In this document: piece after piece, positions 43,549 through 57,630 of the stretch
Position numbering within the stretch: the first letter of the stretch is position 1
Layout: the number at the start of each line of letters is the position of its first letter
Source of the DNA: Plasmopara viticola
Lineage: Eukaryota; Oomycota; Peronosporomycetes; Peronosporales; Peronosporaceae
Length of the DNA: 64,000 nucleotides
Reading direction: 5' to 3'
Assembly (NCBI GenBank): GCA_001695595.3
Contig: MBPM02000089.1
Location: forward strand, 124,001 to 188,000
Translations under genes and position numbers: made by a program
The notes under the pieces: generated by a model
What the model was told of the DNA's origin: nothing
The model's database searches: none
Seen by the model: only the letters and a program-made list of their open reading frames with translations

Positions 43549-46500
43549 CTTGAACAAAGGCTGAAAATCAGCAAGCTCATTGCACCATCAAGCTACTCTG
43601 CGATTTGTAGTCTTCTGGGTCAGGATGATCTCAATACTGTGTGATCCGTTACAACCGTGAATGGTCGATTTGAGAAAATACACACGCCATACTTTGAGCG
43701 CATGCACAATTGCGAGTGGCTCTTGCTCACGAACAAGGTAGTCCAACTTGGCTGGATTCATCTTCTGACCACTTAAAGCAATTGGATTATCTTGCTCTCC
43801 CTCCTTTGAATTTAAGACTCCCCCTATCGAAAAATTCGAGGCGTCCGTACGTATACCAAATGGTTTCGAAAAGTTTGGAGGACTTACGACCGGTGGAAAG
43901 GAAAAGCGACACTTGAACTCTATGAAGCAGCGTAGCTATCGTTCGAAACCTTTATCACTTCTTATACACGTTTTTTCTTGATACTGTCGTGGGGCGGTCC
44001 TGCGAATTGCGCAAAACCCTTGCAAAACCTTGAGACATAGACTGTGGGGCCTAAGAAGCACTCCATTTGCTTTTTTGTCTCAGGAACGCGCCATTCTGCG
44101 ATGTTCTCAATTTTGTCGGAGTTCATTCGGACGTCTTTTTGTCCGACAAAGTTTCCTAGGCATGGGATCTCATCCACGTAGACCTGGCAATTAAATAACT
44201 TGATTTTTAGTTGCTGTTCTTCACAACGTTTAAGTGCACGGTCTATAGCCGTCACGTGGTCTGCGATGTCTTCACTTTGTGTGAACACGTAGATGTCGTC
44301 AAAGTAGATTCTTATCACATTGCTTAAATCTCAAAAAACTTTCTGCAAAAGCCAATTAAACGTACCCGGACTTCCGCTCAGTCCCAGGGGAGTCACTAGA
44401 TATTTAAATAGACCATCTTGGGTCGAAAAAGCGGTAAACGGGAAGTCTGATTTTCGCAATTTAACCTGATAGTAAACCCAAAATAGGTCCATGGACGAAA
44501 ACCAAAGAAAACGAGACATGGCGTCATAGGTGTCTTTTCTGCGCGGCATTGGAACCGCCGGCAAGATCGTCGCTAGATTTAGCTGGAGATAATCATGCAC
44601 AATTCGCCCACTTACAGGCTGCTTGACACAAAACGTTGGTGCCGAAAAGGCAGACGTACTTGGTCGAATGGTGCTTGCTTGAACCATCTCTCCATTCTTG
44701 AACTGTCCGGCGCATTTCACGACTCCGGCGCATTGTTTGACGGACATCGGTTTGGTACCGAGCTTGATCAAATGTCGTTATCAATTCCTTCTTGTACTGG
44801 AGGTGTCTCGGTTTAGCTCCATGCGAAATATTGTGTTTTCATACTTGCGTAGCGTTCCATACGCCATATTCTTTTAAAGCAATTTTCATTCTTGATTTTG
44901 AAGTGGTCAGCCTATTCAAAGTCATGGGGGTTGCCGACAACGACAACTTCAATGTCTTTGTCATGACGCAAAATTCTCAAAAACTGGTGAAAAGAAATTA
45001 TCTGCGTCATTTCTCGACGGCCGTGGTGGCCTTGTTGCCGATGGTGATCGAAATTCTCGCGGTTCTAATTGATTCGAGCTATTCGTTGTCCAGTAGTTCA
45101 TCGGAACGGACGTTAGTTATGCAGTTTTAGCCGTATTGGCGGTGCTTTGTGTTGATGCGAGGAGACATACTTCCTGTAGTCCAGTTGATGTCTTGATTTT
45201 ACTCACGAAGCCACATCTTGCCAATAATAACATCATTATTTTCAGGAACGGGCGTGACTTGGAACGTTCCCGATCTAATGGAAAACCCAGGTATCTGCAA
45301 GTTAATGTGCACCGTTCGTCGGAAAGTTGAACAACATGGTCGTTACCAAGGTCGACTTGCATCATCTCAACTTTGGTAACTTTGAGCTCAAGTCGCTTCA
45401 CCAAGTCTTCGAATACGCCGTTAAGACTGCATCCATTGTCGATAAAGACGGTAACGGGTCACGCTTGCCCAATGTCGTTAAAAGCTATAGCTTCTGCTTC
45501 GAGGATAGCATATAGTGCACCCCAAATATAACGATTCGCTTTCTTACGTTTAGGAGCGGCAAATTGCGGCGATATGTGACCGGCAACGCCACAGTTGTTA
45601 CATGTCGTCGATTAAGTCCAATTGTCGTTCTTGTCCTTCTTCGTGAGGTCGTGACTTGTTCGCACGCTAGTCTGATTACGTAGGCACCGTTTTGAACGAC
45701 TTGGTCGATATACGATTCGGTCTGCCCGAGTAATGGGCAGACGCAGAAATTGAAAACAACTTTAATGACCTCTTGGGAGTATTCGAACTCTCTTCTTGAT
45801 TTCTTATGGTTTTTACCCGTAAATCATTCGTAGACAGGAGAATCATTTCGTATGCTCGCCTCTTGATGCAACAAGAAATTTTAAGCGCTTATTAGCCTGT
45901 TCCATTTGAGATTGCATTAAGTTTGCACCTGGGCTTGGTATTGCTGTTGCTGCTGAGTGAGATACAACGATAGTTGCTGCATGGATAGAGTGTCTTGTCT
46001 TGTTGCTGAAGAGGAAGCATATTAGTCTGAGAGATTGAATCGACTTGGCCATCGGCACTTGCCACACCCTGCGGAGACGGTGCATTGATCTTAAGCGTGG
46101 CGTTGGCCGTAAATTTTTATTGTCGTTGAGAGCGCTTATTTTGTTGTGTTGACGAAGGCTTGGTTTTGGAAATGGGATCTCAGAATTACGGCCACATTGT
46201 TGGTCTATCTTTGCTAATCTTCTCAGCGCTCTTTTATACTCTACCAGACCTAAATACAACCTCAAGAACAAAAGCGAATGATTAAATTTTGTTTTACAGT
46301 CTACGCTTTTTGTGTAAATGAATAAAATGCTCTTGAGTTTGCTAAATACGGTACTTTGGGTTTTCAGTGGTGTCGTGCACTGCCTTCCTGGCACCTGAAT
46401 TTTTACATTCCGGGATGTTGTCACGGATAAGTTGGGCAAGATTCGTCTGCTTCACTGTTGAAAAACACAAGTCTTTTCGCAACTTATCGAGCTTATCATT

Positions 46501-46569
46501 TCGGCTTTTTGAGAGCTCAGTGGCATTGATGAACGGTCTTGCGGATTTACGAGTCTTTCGTTTTTCCAT
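43549..46569 (-). pseudogene. Gypsy gag-protease-RT relic (duplicate)
   Basis: RT pieces are at 44,331-44,771 and 43,962-44,318 (YFDD), gag at 45,843-46,439 and 46,342-46,569. The protease region (45,117-45,460) retains the 20 codons (KVTKVEMMQVDLGNDHVVQL) missing from the first copy. Gypsy-B has related sequence at that point (GEIMQVNLGHDQVV), so this is the older state. Confidence 0.85.
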
Positions 46570-46915
46570 ACAACAGATTCAAACGAAATAGCTCAGTAGT
46601 AAATGATCTAGATCAAGCAAAGCCAAGTGGGCACTTTTCTGGAGGTTTTTTTTTGTGTTTAAGAAGCGAGACAGGGATCCACCAAAAGGTAAAAGCACAA
46701 AACCACAGACCAACTGAAGGATTTCCGGGTGTATGTACCACACTAACGCGCAAGCACACCAATTAATCACTGAACGTTAAGTTCGTGCTGTAAGACAACC
46801 CTTTGTGATCTAGTACTTCCCACTATGTGGCTCGTACCAATAATCGCAGGATGACTCGCTCCTCCCTATGTGACCTTGGCTTTAACTTTTTATATCGACA
46901 CGACAAATGCTACTA

Positions 46916-47331
46916 TGTAACACAGGCGAGGAGGGGGCTGATTGAAGTCGGCCGTTGGACGGGACTGAGGTGCGGGCAAGGTGAAGTCGTAAAAGAAAAG
47001 AAAAGTTTGTTGCTAGAAGCAGATGAGATGTGATATTAGATTAAGAGCGCTTACGAGTTTATTTCTTGCTACAGCCAAACTAGTGAATGTTAGTCATCTA
47101 CTGCTTCCGTACCAATCCATCTGGCTTTTTATACATCCCATAATTTCTTCAGCCAATAAAGTCTATTGGTACCAATGATTATATGATGTCTGGAATTGTC
47201 TTCTGGTGGGAAACTGTGTAGTCGCCTGTACCTATGAATACTACTTACACATCTGTATTTTGGAAATCTTTTTATTATTCTGCGTAAGAGCCGTTAACGG
47301 CAAAACTGCCGGTGACGACGGTCACATTACA
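46916..47331 (-). repeat. Gypsy LTR (duplicate of 29,047-29,462)
   Basis: 416 bp with identical ends. Confidence 0.82.
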
Positions 47332-49124
47332 GTAAGTACATGGTCTTGATTCTCATCGTAGCCAAATCTTGAGATCATCTCACTGAAGCTCGTTACCGGG
47401 ATGTGTACGGAGCAGATATCAAGGAGTGCTTCTTCAATTAATGTCTAAAATACTTGAAGTCGATTGTCAGCCGCCGAATGAAGTATGGGCAGCAAAACAC
47501 CCAGTATAAAAATTGATGATTCGCGTATCGGACTGGCCTGTTGAGGTAGAAGTCGTTGAATCGCGCTTTGGCGGGGCACGTTGACTGTAAACAAGCTCGA
47601 AATGTAGTGTAAAGTCTCGGTATGAAAGAGCAGATCTTGTGTGCAACAAGGTAGCAAGCAGCAATTCCTGAGTAAAAACGCATCAAAACACGCTTCTTCT
47701 TTGGCAGACGAGTGCAACACGCAATTTTAGGCGAAGATGATGAGAAGGTAGAATAAATTGAGCGAACGTCTGTGTCTTCGCAGCCTTGCAACAAACTATT
47801 TCAATTAATCAGCAATTACATAAAACAACGCTGCGCATCCGAGTTTTCCTTTCATTGTTTTCCATAACCCTATTACAAACGATGCTCTTGTTGCTGACTC
47901 GGCGCTAGGAACGACGCTGCCTCGTGTGACACAGTTTTAAGACGTGAGGACTCAGTTTTAAACACATTGCCGTCATATATTCGCGATGCGCACATACGGA
48001 AGAACCGACTCCGACGCAGTATAAGATGCCAATTTCGCTCTCCTGCTACCCATCCCATATATGTTTGTTCACTACTACGATCTATAGCAATAACCATACC
48101 AACTTATAATCAGGGATTATCAAGGAGACCATTACCCGCTTCAAGCGGACTAATGCTTCAAGTTACACTACGATATGGCTTATATGTATGTGGTAATCAA
48201 TACGTAAAAACTACTTACAACTCTTTTGAATTTACACTTTTGAAGATCGTTTCGACTCGTCAGCCACAAATCTCACTTTATATGACAGTTTTCTCGTGTC
48301 CATCGAAGACGTGACAAAATTGTCCTGTTTATGCAACTAGATCGGGTTGGATCAACATTTGGGGAAGGTTACTCAGACTTAAATTCAAACGGGCCCGGCT
48401 GCACACCTGGAAACCAGTAAATATTTAAGAATCAAAAGGGTAAAGTACAGCAAACTCATTTGCCTAGATTCTAAAATACGTTTGCTGTATGCTGGTCCCG
48501 TCAGGCGACTGCAATTCCCTCCACCCCAGATAATGAGTACCAATATATATAAAGTTTAATGGCAAATGTTCTCACTAGAGTTTTGCTAACACGACGAGGA
48601 CTACAGAGTATTGGAAGCTCCACATTGGATACTTACACAACGAATGTACATACTAGCTTGGTTAAGTAAAAGCCAGCTATTTCGTTGTCGGCAATATCTC
48701 TGCATAATTAAGGCGCTCTTACCTTTCCTCTATTTGTATTATCAAGCTGTACATAAAAGTTTGAGTCGCAAAGGAACTCGTTATGCGCACAATGAACGTT
48801 CTGTGATCCTTCATGTCTGGCTAAGGGTACCTTTTCAATTGCATTTCGAAAGTATTGTTAATCATACTGCATGTTCTTTTCGAAATAGGTTGTTTCTCTT
48901 TGATATAATAGCTAGAACACTATGCGCATACAAGTTTTATATGACTAGAGAAGATACGACAGCATTTTCAAATATTGTCCCAACAATTTAAGTCACAGAA
49001 TTTCATATATTTAGTAATTTTAACGCGAAGACGTACATATCGTATTGAAGCCACTTCGGTCGACCGCTTACATTAAGCACACTAAAAAGCGCAAAAGGGT
49101 GTTCACGTTGTTACAAAGTCGTGT
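47332..49124. other. Reversed array-unit sequence (duplicate)
   Basis: Corresponds to 29,463-31,255. Single-base differences near 47,378, 48,110 and 48,455 open or close small frames (such as 47,967-48,314) but give no credible gene. Confidence 0.5.
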
Positions 49125-50207
49125 TTGTCATGGGAGTCCTGAGATCGGACCGTTGGTAGGTGGTATCGGAAATCAGGTGTGTGAATTACTCTTTTGCAAA
49201 AGTCGGGAATCGGAACATTGGTAGGTATCTTTAACCTTGTAAGGGGCGGTTCATCACTCAGGAAAGGCTGCCCTAAGACTGGATGGTCAGCAAGCGGTAT
49301 CAAAGATCCAAAAGGCAAGCTTCCTCCCTGTAAGTTTTTTGGGAATCGGACCATTTGGAGACATCGTTGTAGGTCCAAAACGCGGGTTACCACTTGTGGA
49401 TACGTACCCAGTGATCGAACCAATGACAGGCAGCATCGGAGCTCCAAAAGGCGTATTGCCACCCATGAAAGGAAAACCAGGGTGCGGACCGTTTGCAGGT
49501 GGCATAGAACCTCCGAGGGGTGGGTTACCACCCATGAAGGAGCTCCGAGAAGCGCACCATTGGCAGGCGGCATCAGACCTCCAAGGGGCGGCTAACAAAT
49601 CACTGAAATAACTTTGGGCACTGAATTATTCGCAAGCGACGTCGGACCTCGGAGGGGCGAATTACCACACACGAAAGGTTATTCGGTGATCGGACACTCG
49701 ACAGGCGGCTTCGGATCATCAAGAGGTCCATGAACGATTGGTCGTTGATCGGACCATTGCCTGACAGCATCTAACTTTTATAAGGTTGTCTTCCACGCGG
49801 TATCTGACCTTCATGGGGCGAATTACCATCCACAAAAGATTGGTCGGTCGTCGAAGCATTACCAGGCGGCATCTGACCTTTATGTGGTGAATTGCCACAC
49901 GGCATCTGACCTTGACGGGGTGAGGTACCATCGGAAGAGTTTGTTCGGTGTTCAAATAGTTTGCAGGCGGCTTCTGGGCATCAAAAAGCGGAATACTACT
50001 TTGTGTGTCAGGATCTTACCTCGGGGGTCCGGCGACCCAACTGCCGTCGATCGGACTATTGACATCATTCTCATTTTGCTAAGCTCGACCCCGGTTTGCT
50101 TAATTTGCATTTGGCAACTTCTGCTTTGTTGGTGCTCTTGGCGACAACGTCGAGGTGGCAATCGCTGTAGCAAGTGCAGCGTGCGTGACGATGCGAGAAA
50201 TGTGAAT
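49125..50207 (-). pseudogene. Secreted repeat-protein family, broken copy 6 (duplicate)
   Basis: The start codon is ATT, as in the first copy, with the same downstream lesions. Confidence 0.72.
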
Positions 50208-50297
50208 AATTATTGGAGGCTGGAAGGTACTATCAAAAGCAGGATCCCAAGCAAAATTGTTTGCTTGGTTCAGCAAATTGCTGAAAAGGTGAGTGAG

Positions 50298-50721
50298 TGT
50301 AACACAGTCACGGAGGAAGCTGATTGATGTCGGCCGTAAGACGAGGCTAAGGCGCGAATGAGGTGAAGCCGTAGAAGAATGGAAATGTTTGTTGCTTAAA
50401 GCAAATTAAGAAGTGACATTTGATGAAGACCTTTTACGACATATTTTCTTGCTCAGCTAAACTGTGGCTCTCAGCCGTATGTTGCTACTATTTAAATAGC
50501 TATTATTCTTTTTTAATCCATCTGGCGTGTTAACACATCCTTAATTACTTTAAACCGAAGACTCCCAGTGATCACGAAACACCTGAAACTGTCTTTTTGT
50601 CGAAAACTGAATGATTATCAATTACTATTAAAGTACTTATGCATACGTATTTTATAGATGTTTTCATTATATTGCGTGAAAGCCATTACCGGCAACCGCC
50701 GGTGACGACGGTTACGTCACA
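50298..50721 (-). repeat. Gypsy LTR, 424 bp (duplicate)
   Basis: Corresponds to 32,429-32,852. Confidence 0.75.
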
Positions 50722-50734
50722 TCAGAATACTGAA

Positions 50735-51273
50735 AAACCTTTAGTGGGTGGCAATGCGTTCCTTGAACGTCAGGAGTCGCCTATCAATTGTCCGGCCGCC
50801 AAGTAAATTTTTGGTGGGCGGTAACCCGCCCCTTGGGGCTTATCAAGGAGCCGCTGCCCGGGGCTCTTTCCATCCGATTCTTGAAGATTTAATACTACCT
50901 GCAAATGATTCGCTTCCCGGATTTTCTTTGTTGGGTGGCAATACGCCTTTTGGTACTCCGATGTCGCCTGCATTGGTTTGATAGCTGGATCGAATTTCTC
51001 AATGCTAACCCATCTTTTGAACCTACGATGCTGCCTGCGAATGGTCCCTTTTTTCAAAACCCTTTCCAGGGTAGAAGCTCACCCTTTGGAAGTTTGATGC
51101 CGCCTGCTTACGGTCCGGTCCCCTGGCAGCGTTTATTGAGTGATTTACCGCCCTTGAAAGCTCCACGATCGCCTACCAACGGTCCGATCTCCGATCGGCC
51201 TTTGCAACAGGGTATTCCACTCGTCGAAGCTCTGGTGCCACCTACCAATGTTCTAATCTCTGGAAACATATAA
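50735..51273 (+). pseudogene. Secreted repeat-protein family, fragment 7 (duplicate)
   Basis: Repeat region only, same stops as 32,866-33,404. Confidence 0.65.
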
Positions 51274-53003
51274 GAGACAAATACGACCTCAACGTACCCA
51301 ATGTAAGCGGTTGGCCAATGTGGCTCTGATACGATTTGTACTTCTATGCATCTAAACTTGCTAAATATATGCTATACTAAGTCTTGTACTGTTGGGATGG
51401 TTTTCGACAATGCTGCCATCATCTTGCTTGTCATATAAAATTTGTTTACGTTGATCTTCAGGCTTTCAATGCGAAATGAAAACATTTTAACACGGCTAAA
51501 ACTTGCAGAGCGAGTAATACTACTTTCAAGATGCTTTAATATTTAGCTAGGAACGATAAATCAAATTAAGCTCATTGAGCGCACAACGAGTTCCTTTGGG
51601 ACTTAAAATTATTCTACATAGAACTTGCAAATGCAAATAGAAACAAAATTAGAGCGAATTGGCTATGCAGATACAAAGACGGTTTTGAGATGATTGACTT
51701 TTATTCAACTAAGGTAGAGAGTACCAAATACGAGTCTCTTGTAACAAATATTCGGTGATGTGATTTCATTAGTTGATAGTGATTGTTGTAGCTGCAAAAC
51801 GCGAGTTGGAACATCAGCCAGTTGAGCTTCCAATATTTGGCATGAAAAATGGGATGTAGGAATTTGCAGTCGCTTGACGGGACCAGCATATGGCAAACTT
51901 ATTCTAGCGTATGAGTTTGCTGCATCAAGCCCTTCTCATTTACAGATGTCTCATGTATATAGTCGAGTTTGCTCACATTCAAGGCTTTGTAAGCCTCCAC
52001 AAATGGCGATTCAAAGGTATGAAAATTTGATATTTGCATGAAACGGACACCGTCATTGATTAGCAGAAAGAAAAGGTCATACTATGAAGACTTTATACGA
52101 GTTGATATTAGTTGTTAAACGTCCCACAACCATTGATTACCACTTGACTTTAGGCCATATTATAGTGCGAAGCTCAGTGCATCAGTCTAATCTTCAACAT
52201 AGTTATGGATCCTAAAGTAGTCGCTATTTATAAGTTGACCTTGTTTAGTGCATCTGTCGAGGCATCATATTTACACATCGTAAACGTTGATTAAGGTATA
52301 TGAGATGGGAAACAGGGGAGCGTGATTGGCGTCTTCGACGAAATTGGTTAATTCCTATGTGCGCGTCGCGGGTATTTTACGGTAATATGTTTAAATTTGA
52401 GTACTTAACATCGTGTTGCGTCTCAAAACAGTGCCACACGAGGCAGCGTCGTTCTTAGCGTTGAGTCAACAACAAGAGCAATGTGAGAAAAAAAAATGAA
52501 CGGAAAACTCGGATGCGTAACGAAGTTATATGCATTTAATTCTCAGGAGAGATAGTTTGTTGCACGGCTGCACAAATTCAGACTCTCGCGCAATAAATTC
52601 TGTCTTCTCAATATCTTCGCCGTAAAGTTGCGTGTTGAGACTTCTGCGAAAGTAGAAAAAGCGCCTTTGGATGTATTTTTACTCAGAAGATGCTGCTTGC
52701 TATCTCGTTGCGACCAAGGTCTGCACTTCCATACCGAGACTTTACGCTTTATGCCGAGCTTGTTTAGAGTAAATACGCCCTTTTGGAGCTTGTTCAGCAA
52801 ATTTTATCCCAACAGGCCTGTCGGATACGCGAAATTTGAGCTTTTTATACTGAATGTCTCGCTGCACATACTACACTTCGCGGCTGACAATCGACCTCAA
52901 GTATGTTAGACCTTAAATCAAAGAGGCACCCCGTAATATCTGTTCCCTATTTTTACTAATGACGAGGGCTATAGTGAGATGTTCTTGAAATTTGGTCGAC
53001 ATG
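51274..53003. other. Diverged unit tail and upstream half (duplicate)
   Basis: Corresponds to 33,405-35,133, with one extra A in an A-run near 52,490. No gene. Confidence 0.5.
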
Positions 53004-53057
53004 ATGAGAAATAGTGTGCCCCAAGACTATGCACTCATTCACTCAACGAGCAGTTTG
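53004..53057 (+). promoter_or_regulatory. Promoter relic of copy 8 (duplicate)
   Basis: Conserved box at 53,004-53,025 and decayed Inr at 53,042-53,057, as in the first copy. Confidence 0.45.
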
Positions 53058-53123
53058 CTAAGCCAAGCAAACAACTTTGCTCTGGGTCCTGCTATCAATA
53101 CATTCTTCCAGCCTTCTTCAAAT

Positions 53124-53305
53124 ATGCACACTTCCTGCTTCGTCGCAAACGCTGCACTTGCTACAGCGATTGCCAATTCGTCGCTGATGCCCCAAGTCGC
53201 CGCATGGGAATGGACGGCTGAGAGCATCAATAAAGCAAAAGTTGCCATAGGCGTTTTTTATGTCTTCGCAGTCCGGTCAAGCAATCTACACTGCATGAAC
53301 ACTTT
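53124..53305 (+). pseudogene. Secreted repeat-protein family, 5' fragment copy 8 (duplicate)
   Basis: Signal peptide and WEW segment, cut by the Gypsy LTR at 53,306. Confidence 0.7.
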
Positions 53306-53698
53306 TGTGACGAAACGCAAAACAAATATAAAATTATATAACACGTCTGCATGAGTACTATTCATAGGAATAGACGGTTATAGAGGCTTGGACCAGGAGA
53401 CAGTTCAAGATGTGTCACAATCATTAGAAATCATAAAACTGTATTCGCGTTAAGTAATCACTGTGTGTGAAAACGCCAGACGGAATAGAAAGAATGATAG
53501 CTTTTGAATTGTGGCAGTTGGTAGTTGACAGCCATCAGCTTGGCTGTAGCAAGGAACAAAGTCGTAAGCGCTCTTCATCAAATGTCACTTCTCAATCTGC
53601 TCAAAGCAACAAACACTCATCCTCTTCTACGACTTCACCCAGCCCACCCCAGCTTCATCCTATGACCGCCTTACAGTTTTCTTCACGACTGTGTTATA
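53306..53698 (+). repeat. Gypsy-B 5' LTR (duplicate)
   Basis: 393 bp, with one substitution (TTCTTCACGAC) against the first copy. Confidence 0.72.
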
Positions 53699-54019
53699 TA
53701 GTAGCACTTGTCGTGCCAAGTTCAAGAGTACAAGGCAAAGATGCTCGTGGTCACATAGTGAGAAGCGGTTTATCCTTTAAATATTGGTACGAGCCACATA
53801 GTGGGAAATACTAGATTACAAAGGGTTGTATTACAGCAAAAACTTAACATTTAGTGGTCGGTAAGTGTGGTTGCAAGCTAGTGCGGTACGTACATATATT
53901 TAAAACTCCTCCAGTTGGTCTGTGGTCTTGTGCTTTTGCCTTTTGGTAAATCCCCGTCCCACTTCTTAAAACCCGGAGAATAACTTCCAAGATAGTTGCC
54001 CATTTGAATTTGCTTGATT

Positions 54020-57000
54020 TTCATCCAATACTACTAAGCCATTTCGTTCCGCTTTGTTGTAAGGGAAAACGAAAGACTCCTGAATTTACGAATCCAATCG
54101 GAAAAATCACTGGGCTCCTAGCAAGCCGAAAGAAGGAGCTCGACAAGCCGTGAAAAGAGTTATCGTTATCAAGGGTGAAGTAGCTGAAGCTTGACCATTT
54201 TTTTACGAGTCGAAGCACGGATTGTAAGGACTCTGGTGCCAGGAATTTGGTGGACGACATCACTGAAAACCTAAAGCGCTGTATTCAGCAAACTCAAAAG
54301 CTTTTAAAAGGTACAAAAGACCATTTTATCCATTTGTACAAAAAGCGAAGACACTGGAAAGAAATTCAATCAATGTCGTTTTCTCTAGGCTTCATAAAAG
54401 TTTTCTAGAATATACAAAGAGCGCTGAGAAGTTTAGCAAGTATAGACCAACATAGTGACCGTAAGTTTAAGCTCCCATCACCAAACCCAAAAGTTGTCAA
54501 CAGAGCCGAAAAAGTGCTCTCGATAACAATAAAGTGTTAAGGCCAACGCCACGCTCAAGATCTCGTGCGCCGACCTCGCAAGGTGTGACAAGTGTAAATG
54601 GCGAAGCGATTTCAACCGCTTAAGTTAATTTAGCTTTCTCTGCAGCAACAGGACAAGGTACACCGTTCATGCAGCAACTGCTGCTGTATCTCGCTCAGTA
54701 GCAACAGCAATAATAAGCTCAGGTGCAAACTCAAATGCAAACTCAAATGTAACAGGCTAATGAGCGCTTTTAGTTTCTCGCTGCATTAAGAGGTGAGCAG
54801 AAAAAAAGATCCTTCAGATTCTGAAGGGAGGTTTGGTTCGCAATGGATCAGTACTATGCCAACAAGTGCCACTTGATGACAATAGAGTCGTCCGACTTTA
54901 TGACGCTTATTACAAATAAGTTAGGCAAATCTGTACGAAAAACCCACCGTTTTTTCATCGCCGACTGCGAGGGCACGAACGTTTACATGATATGGGCACT
55001 GTTTTCAAGTCAATTCCACACACACTTTAGCCCTAAGGATTTCGAGTATGCTCTTTGGGGGGGATGTTCCTGAAACAATGGGAAACTATCTTTGATTGCG
55101 TCCCTAGATTTCCAGGACTTGATGTCCCAAACTTAATTGGAAAAGCAGTCCTTTTTTCAAAATGGATTGCGAATAGTAATCGCAAAGAAGATCAAGAAAG
55201 AGTACTCTCCGAAGGCCATTGAAGTTGCCTTCGATTTCGAGTTCGCTCGTTACTCGGGCAGGCCAAGTTGTATATTGACCAAGTCTTTAAAGACGGAGCC
55301 TACAGAACAAAGGCTATTGTACGAACAAGTCACAATCTCAGACAAGTGCATCGAGAGTACCCCTACACACCCTTAGAGACAGCGATGATGTACTACATGT
55401 ACTATATATATACATCATCGCAGTCTTTACACGTTGGGGTGACGCCCTCCTTCCAAGCGCGGGGGCTAAATGCTCGCGAGCTTCGGGCAGGTGCTCTCGG
55501 GTATGTGAGTTGTAGACGCTGCAAATCTGTTCAGAGCTCCCCTTGATGGCAGTAGGGCCAAGGAAGCGGGGGGTGTCTCTCCCCCCATGACAGTCACGGA
55601 TCTCGATTCCGGCAAGGTGGAAGGAAGGACAAGAACGATACCTGAATTGGATTGATAATGTGTAACAATTGTAACGTTGTCGGCCAAATATCGTCGCAAT
55701 TGCCTATCCTCAACGTGAGAAAGCGAGCCGTTTTATTAGAGGTGTAATATATGCTATATTCGAAGCAAAAGCTCAAGCTTTGAAGACGTTGGTTAAGAGA
55801 GACCCGTCACCGTCTTCATCGACAACGGATGCAGTCCTAAAGGCGTATTCGAAGACTTGGTGAATCGACTCGAGCTCGATGAAATCAAGGGTGAGATAAT
55901 GCAAGTCAACCTTGGTCACGACCAGGTTGTTCTCCACCCCAGAAGAACGATGCGCATGAATCTGTACTCTATAGATACCTGGTTTTCATATTACATCGAT
56001 AATCTTCCAAGTCATGCCTGTTCCTCACAATAAGGATGTTATCATTGGCATGATGTGGCTTCGTGAAGATATCCAGATATCAACTGGACCACCGTATGTC
56101 TTCTCGCATCAACACAAAATACTAAGCGGCAATTCGACAGAAACGCATAATCAACGTCCGTCCAGATGAACTACTGGACAACGAGAGGCTTAAATCAATC
56201 ATTCTTTTATTTATTTTCTTATTTCTTTGTTACTGTCGGCGACAAGACCACCATGGCCGTCAAAGAATGGCGCAGCTAATTTATTTCACAAGTTCTGAAA
56301 ATATTGTGTCGCGACAAAGGCACTTAAGCTGTCGTTGTCGTCAACTCCCGTGATTCTGAAAAGGTTGAGCGCTTCAAGAATCAAGGATGGGAATCACGAA
56401 GGGGTAGCCCGGCGTACAAAACGCTACGCAAGTATGCGAGTATAGGATTTTGCACGAAGCTTCCAAGCAAGACACCTCCAGTATGGGAAGGTATTGAACA
56501 CAAATTTTTGATTAAGCCTGGTACCCAACCGATATCCGTCAAGCAATGGCGCCAGAGTTTCAAACAGCACAGGACACTTCAAGAATGAACCAAAGAGATA
56601 ATTCAAGCAGGCTTTATTCGACTAAGCACGTCTGCCTTTTCGACGTCAACGTATTGTGTTAAGCAGTCTGTAGGTTGATGCATTGTGCAAGCTTTTCGTC
56701 AGCTAAATTTAGCGACAATCTTGCCGGCGACATCGATGCCGCTTAAGGAATACACCTTTGACGCTATCTCCGGAAGTCATTAATGTTCGTGTATGGACCT
56801 TCTTGAAGGCTAAAACGCATGAAACGAATATTCGTCTACCACCTTTCCGACCCTAAATGGTCTATTTCTAATTAGCAAACCGGTACGTTAATCGGGCTTC
56901 AGCAGAAAGTCTTTCAAGATTTAAGGGACGTGGTGAATATTTTCGCTGACGACGGATACGTGTTCACTTAAGTGAAGATTTCGCAGGCCACGTACAGGCT

Positions 57001-57630
57001 CTAGTGTGTTTTCAAATGGTGTGAAGAACAGCAATTTTACACCAAGCTGTCAAAGAAACAGTTCTGCGTGAATCATCCCATGCCATGGAGACTCTGTCGG
57101 ACGAAAAGGCTTCCGAAAGGACCCCCACAAGATTAAGATGAGCGCTGGCCTGTGCCCAAGGCAAAGGAGCAAATGGTGTGCGTTTTATGCACTACAGTCT
57201 ATGTCTCAAGGTTTTCCAAGGACCCATGACAGTATTAAAAAAATTGTCCTCGACAAACAATCGAGTTCTCGGACGATCAGCAACGATGCTTCACCGAAAT
57301 CAAATGTCGCTTGACGATTATACCTGTTTAAAGTCTTAGTGGTAAACAGTTGATGGCCTTGAGTTTTGTGACAGGAAGAGTCTTGTTTCAAAAGGAGGGG
57401 GATCAAGAGCATTATATTGCCTTTACTGTTCGGAAGATGAAGCCAGTAGGGTTGGATTTTCTCTGTTCGTGAGCAAGAGTATTTGCAATTATGCATGCGC
57501 TAAAAGTATGGCGTGTGTATCATTTCGATTGACCAATCACGGTCGAAACGGTCCACGAAAGTATTGAGATGATCGTGGCGCAGAAGACTACGAAACTCAG
57601 AACAGCTCGATTACTGAATTTTAGCCTTTG
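54020..57630 (+). pseudogene. Gypsy-B gag-pol relic (duplicate)
   Basis: Same motifs and stops as 36,150-39,760. Confidence 0.8.

Larger units (their letters stand above)
43549..47331 (-). mobile_element. Gypsy minus-strand element (duplicate, without the 60-bp deletion)
   Basis: Corresponds to 25,740-29,462, 60 bp longer. The 5' LTR is at 46,916-47,331. Confidence 0.85.
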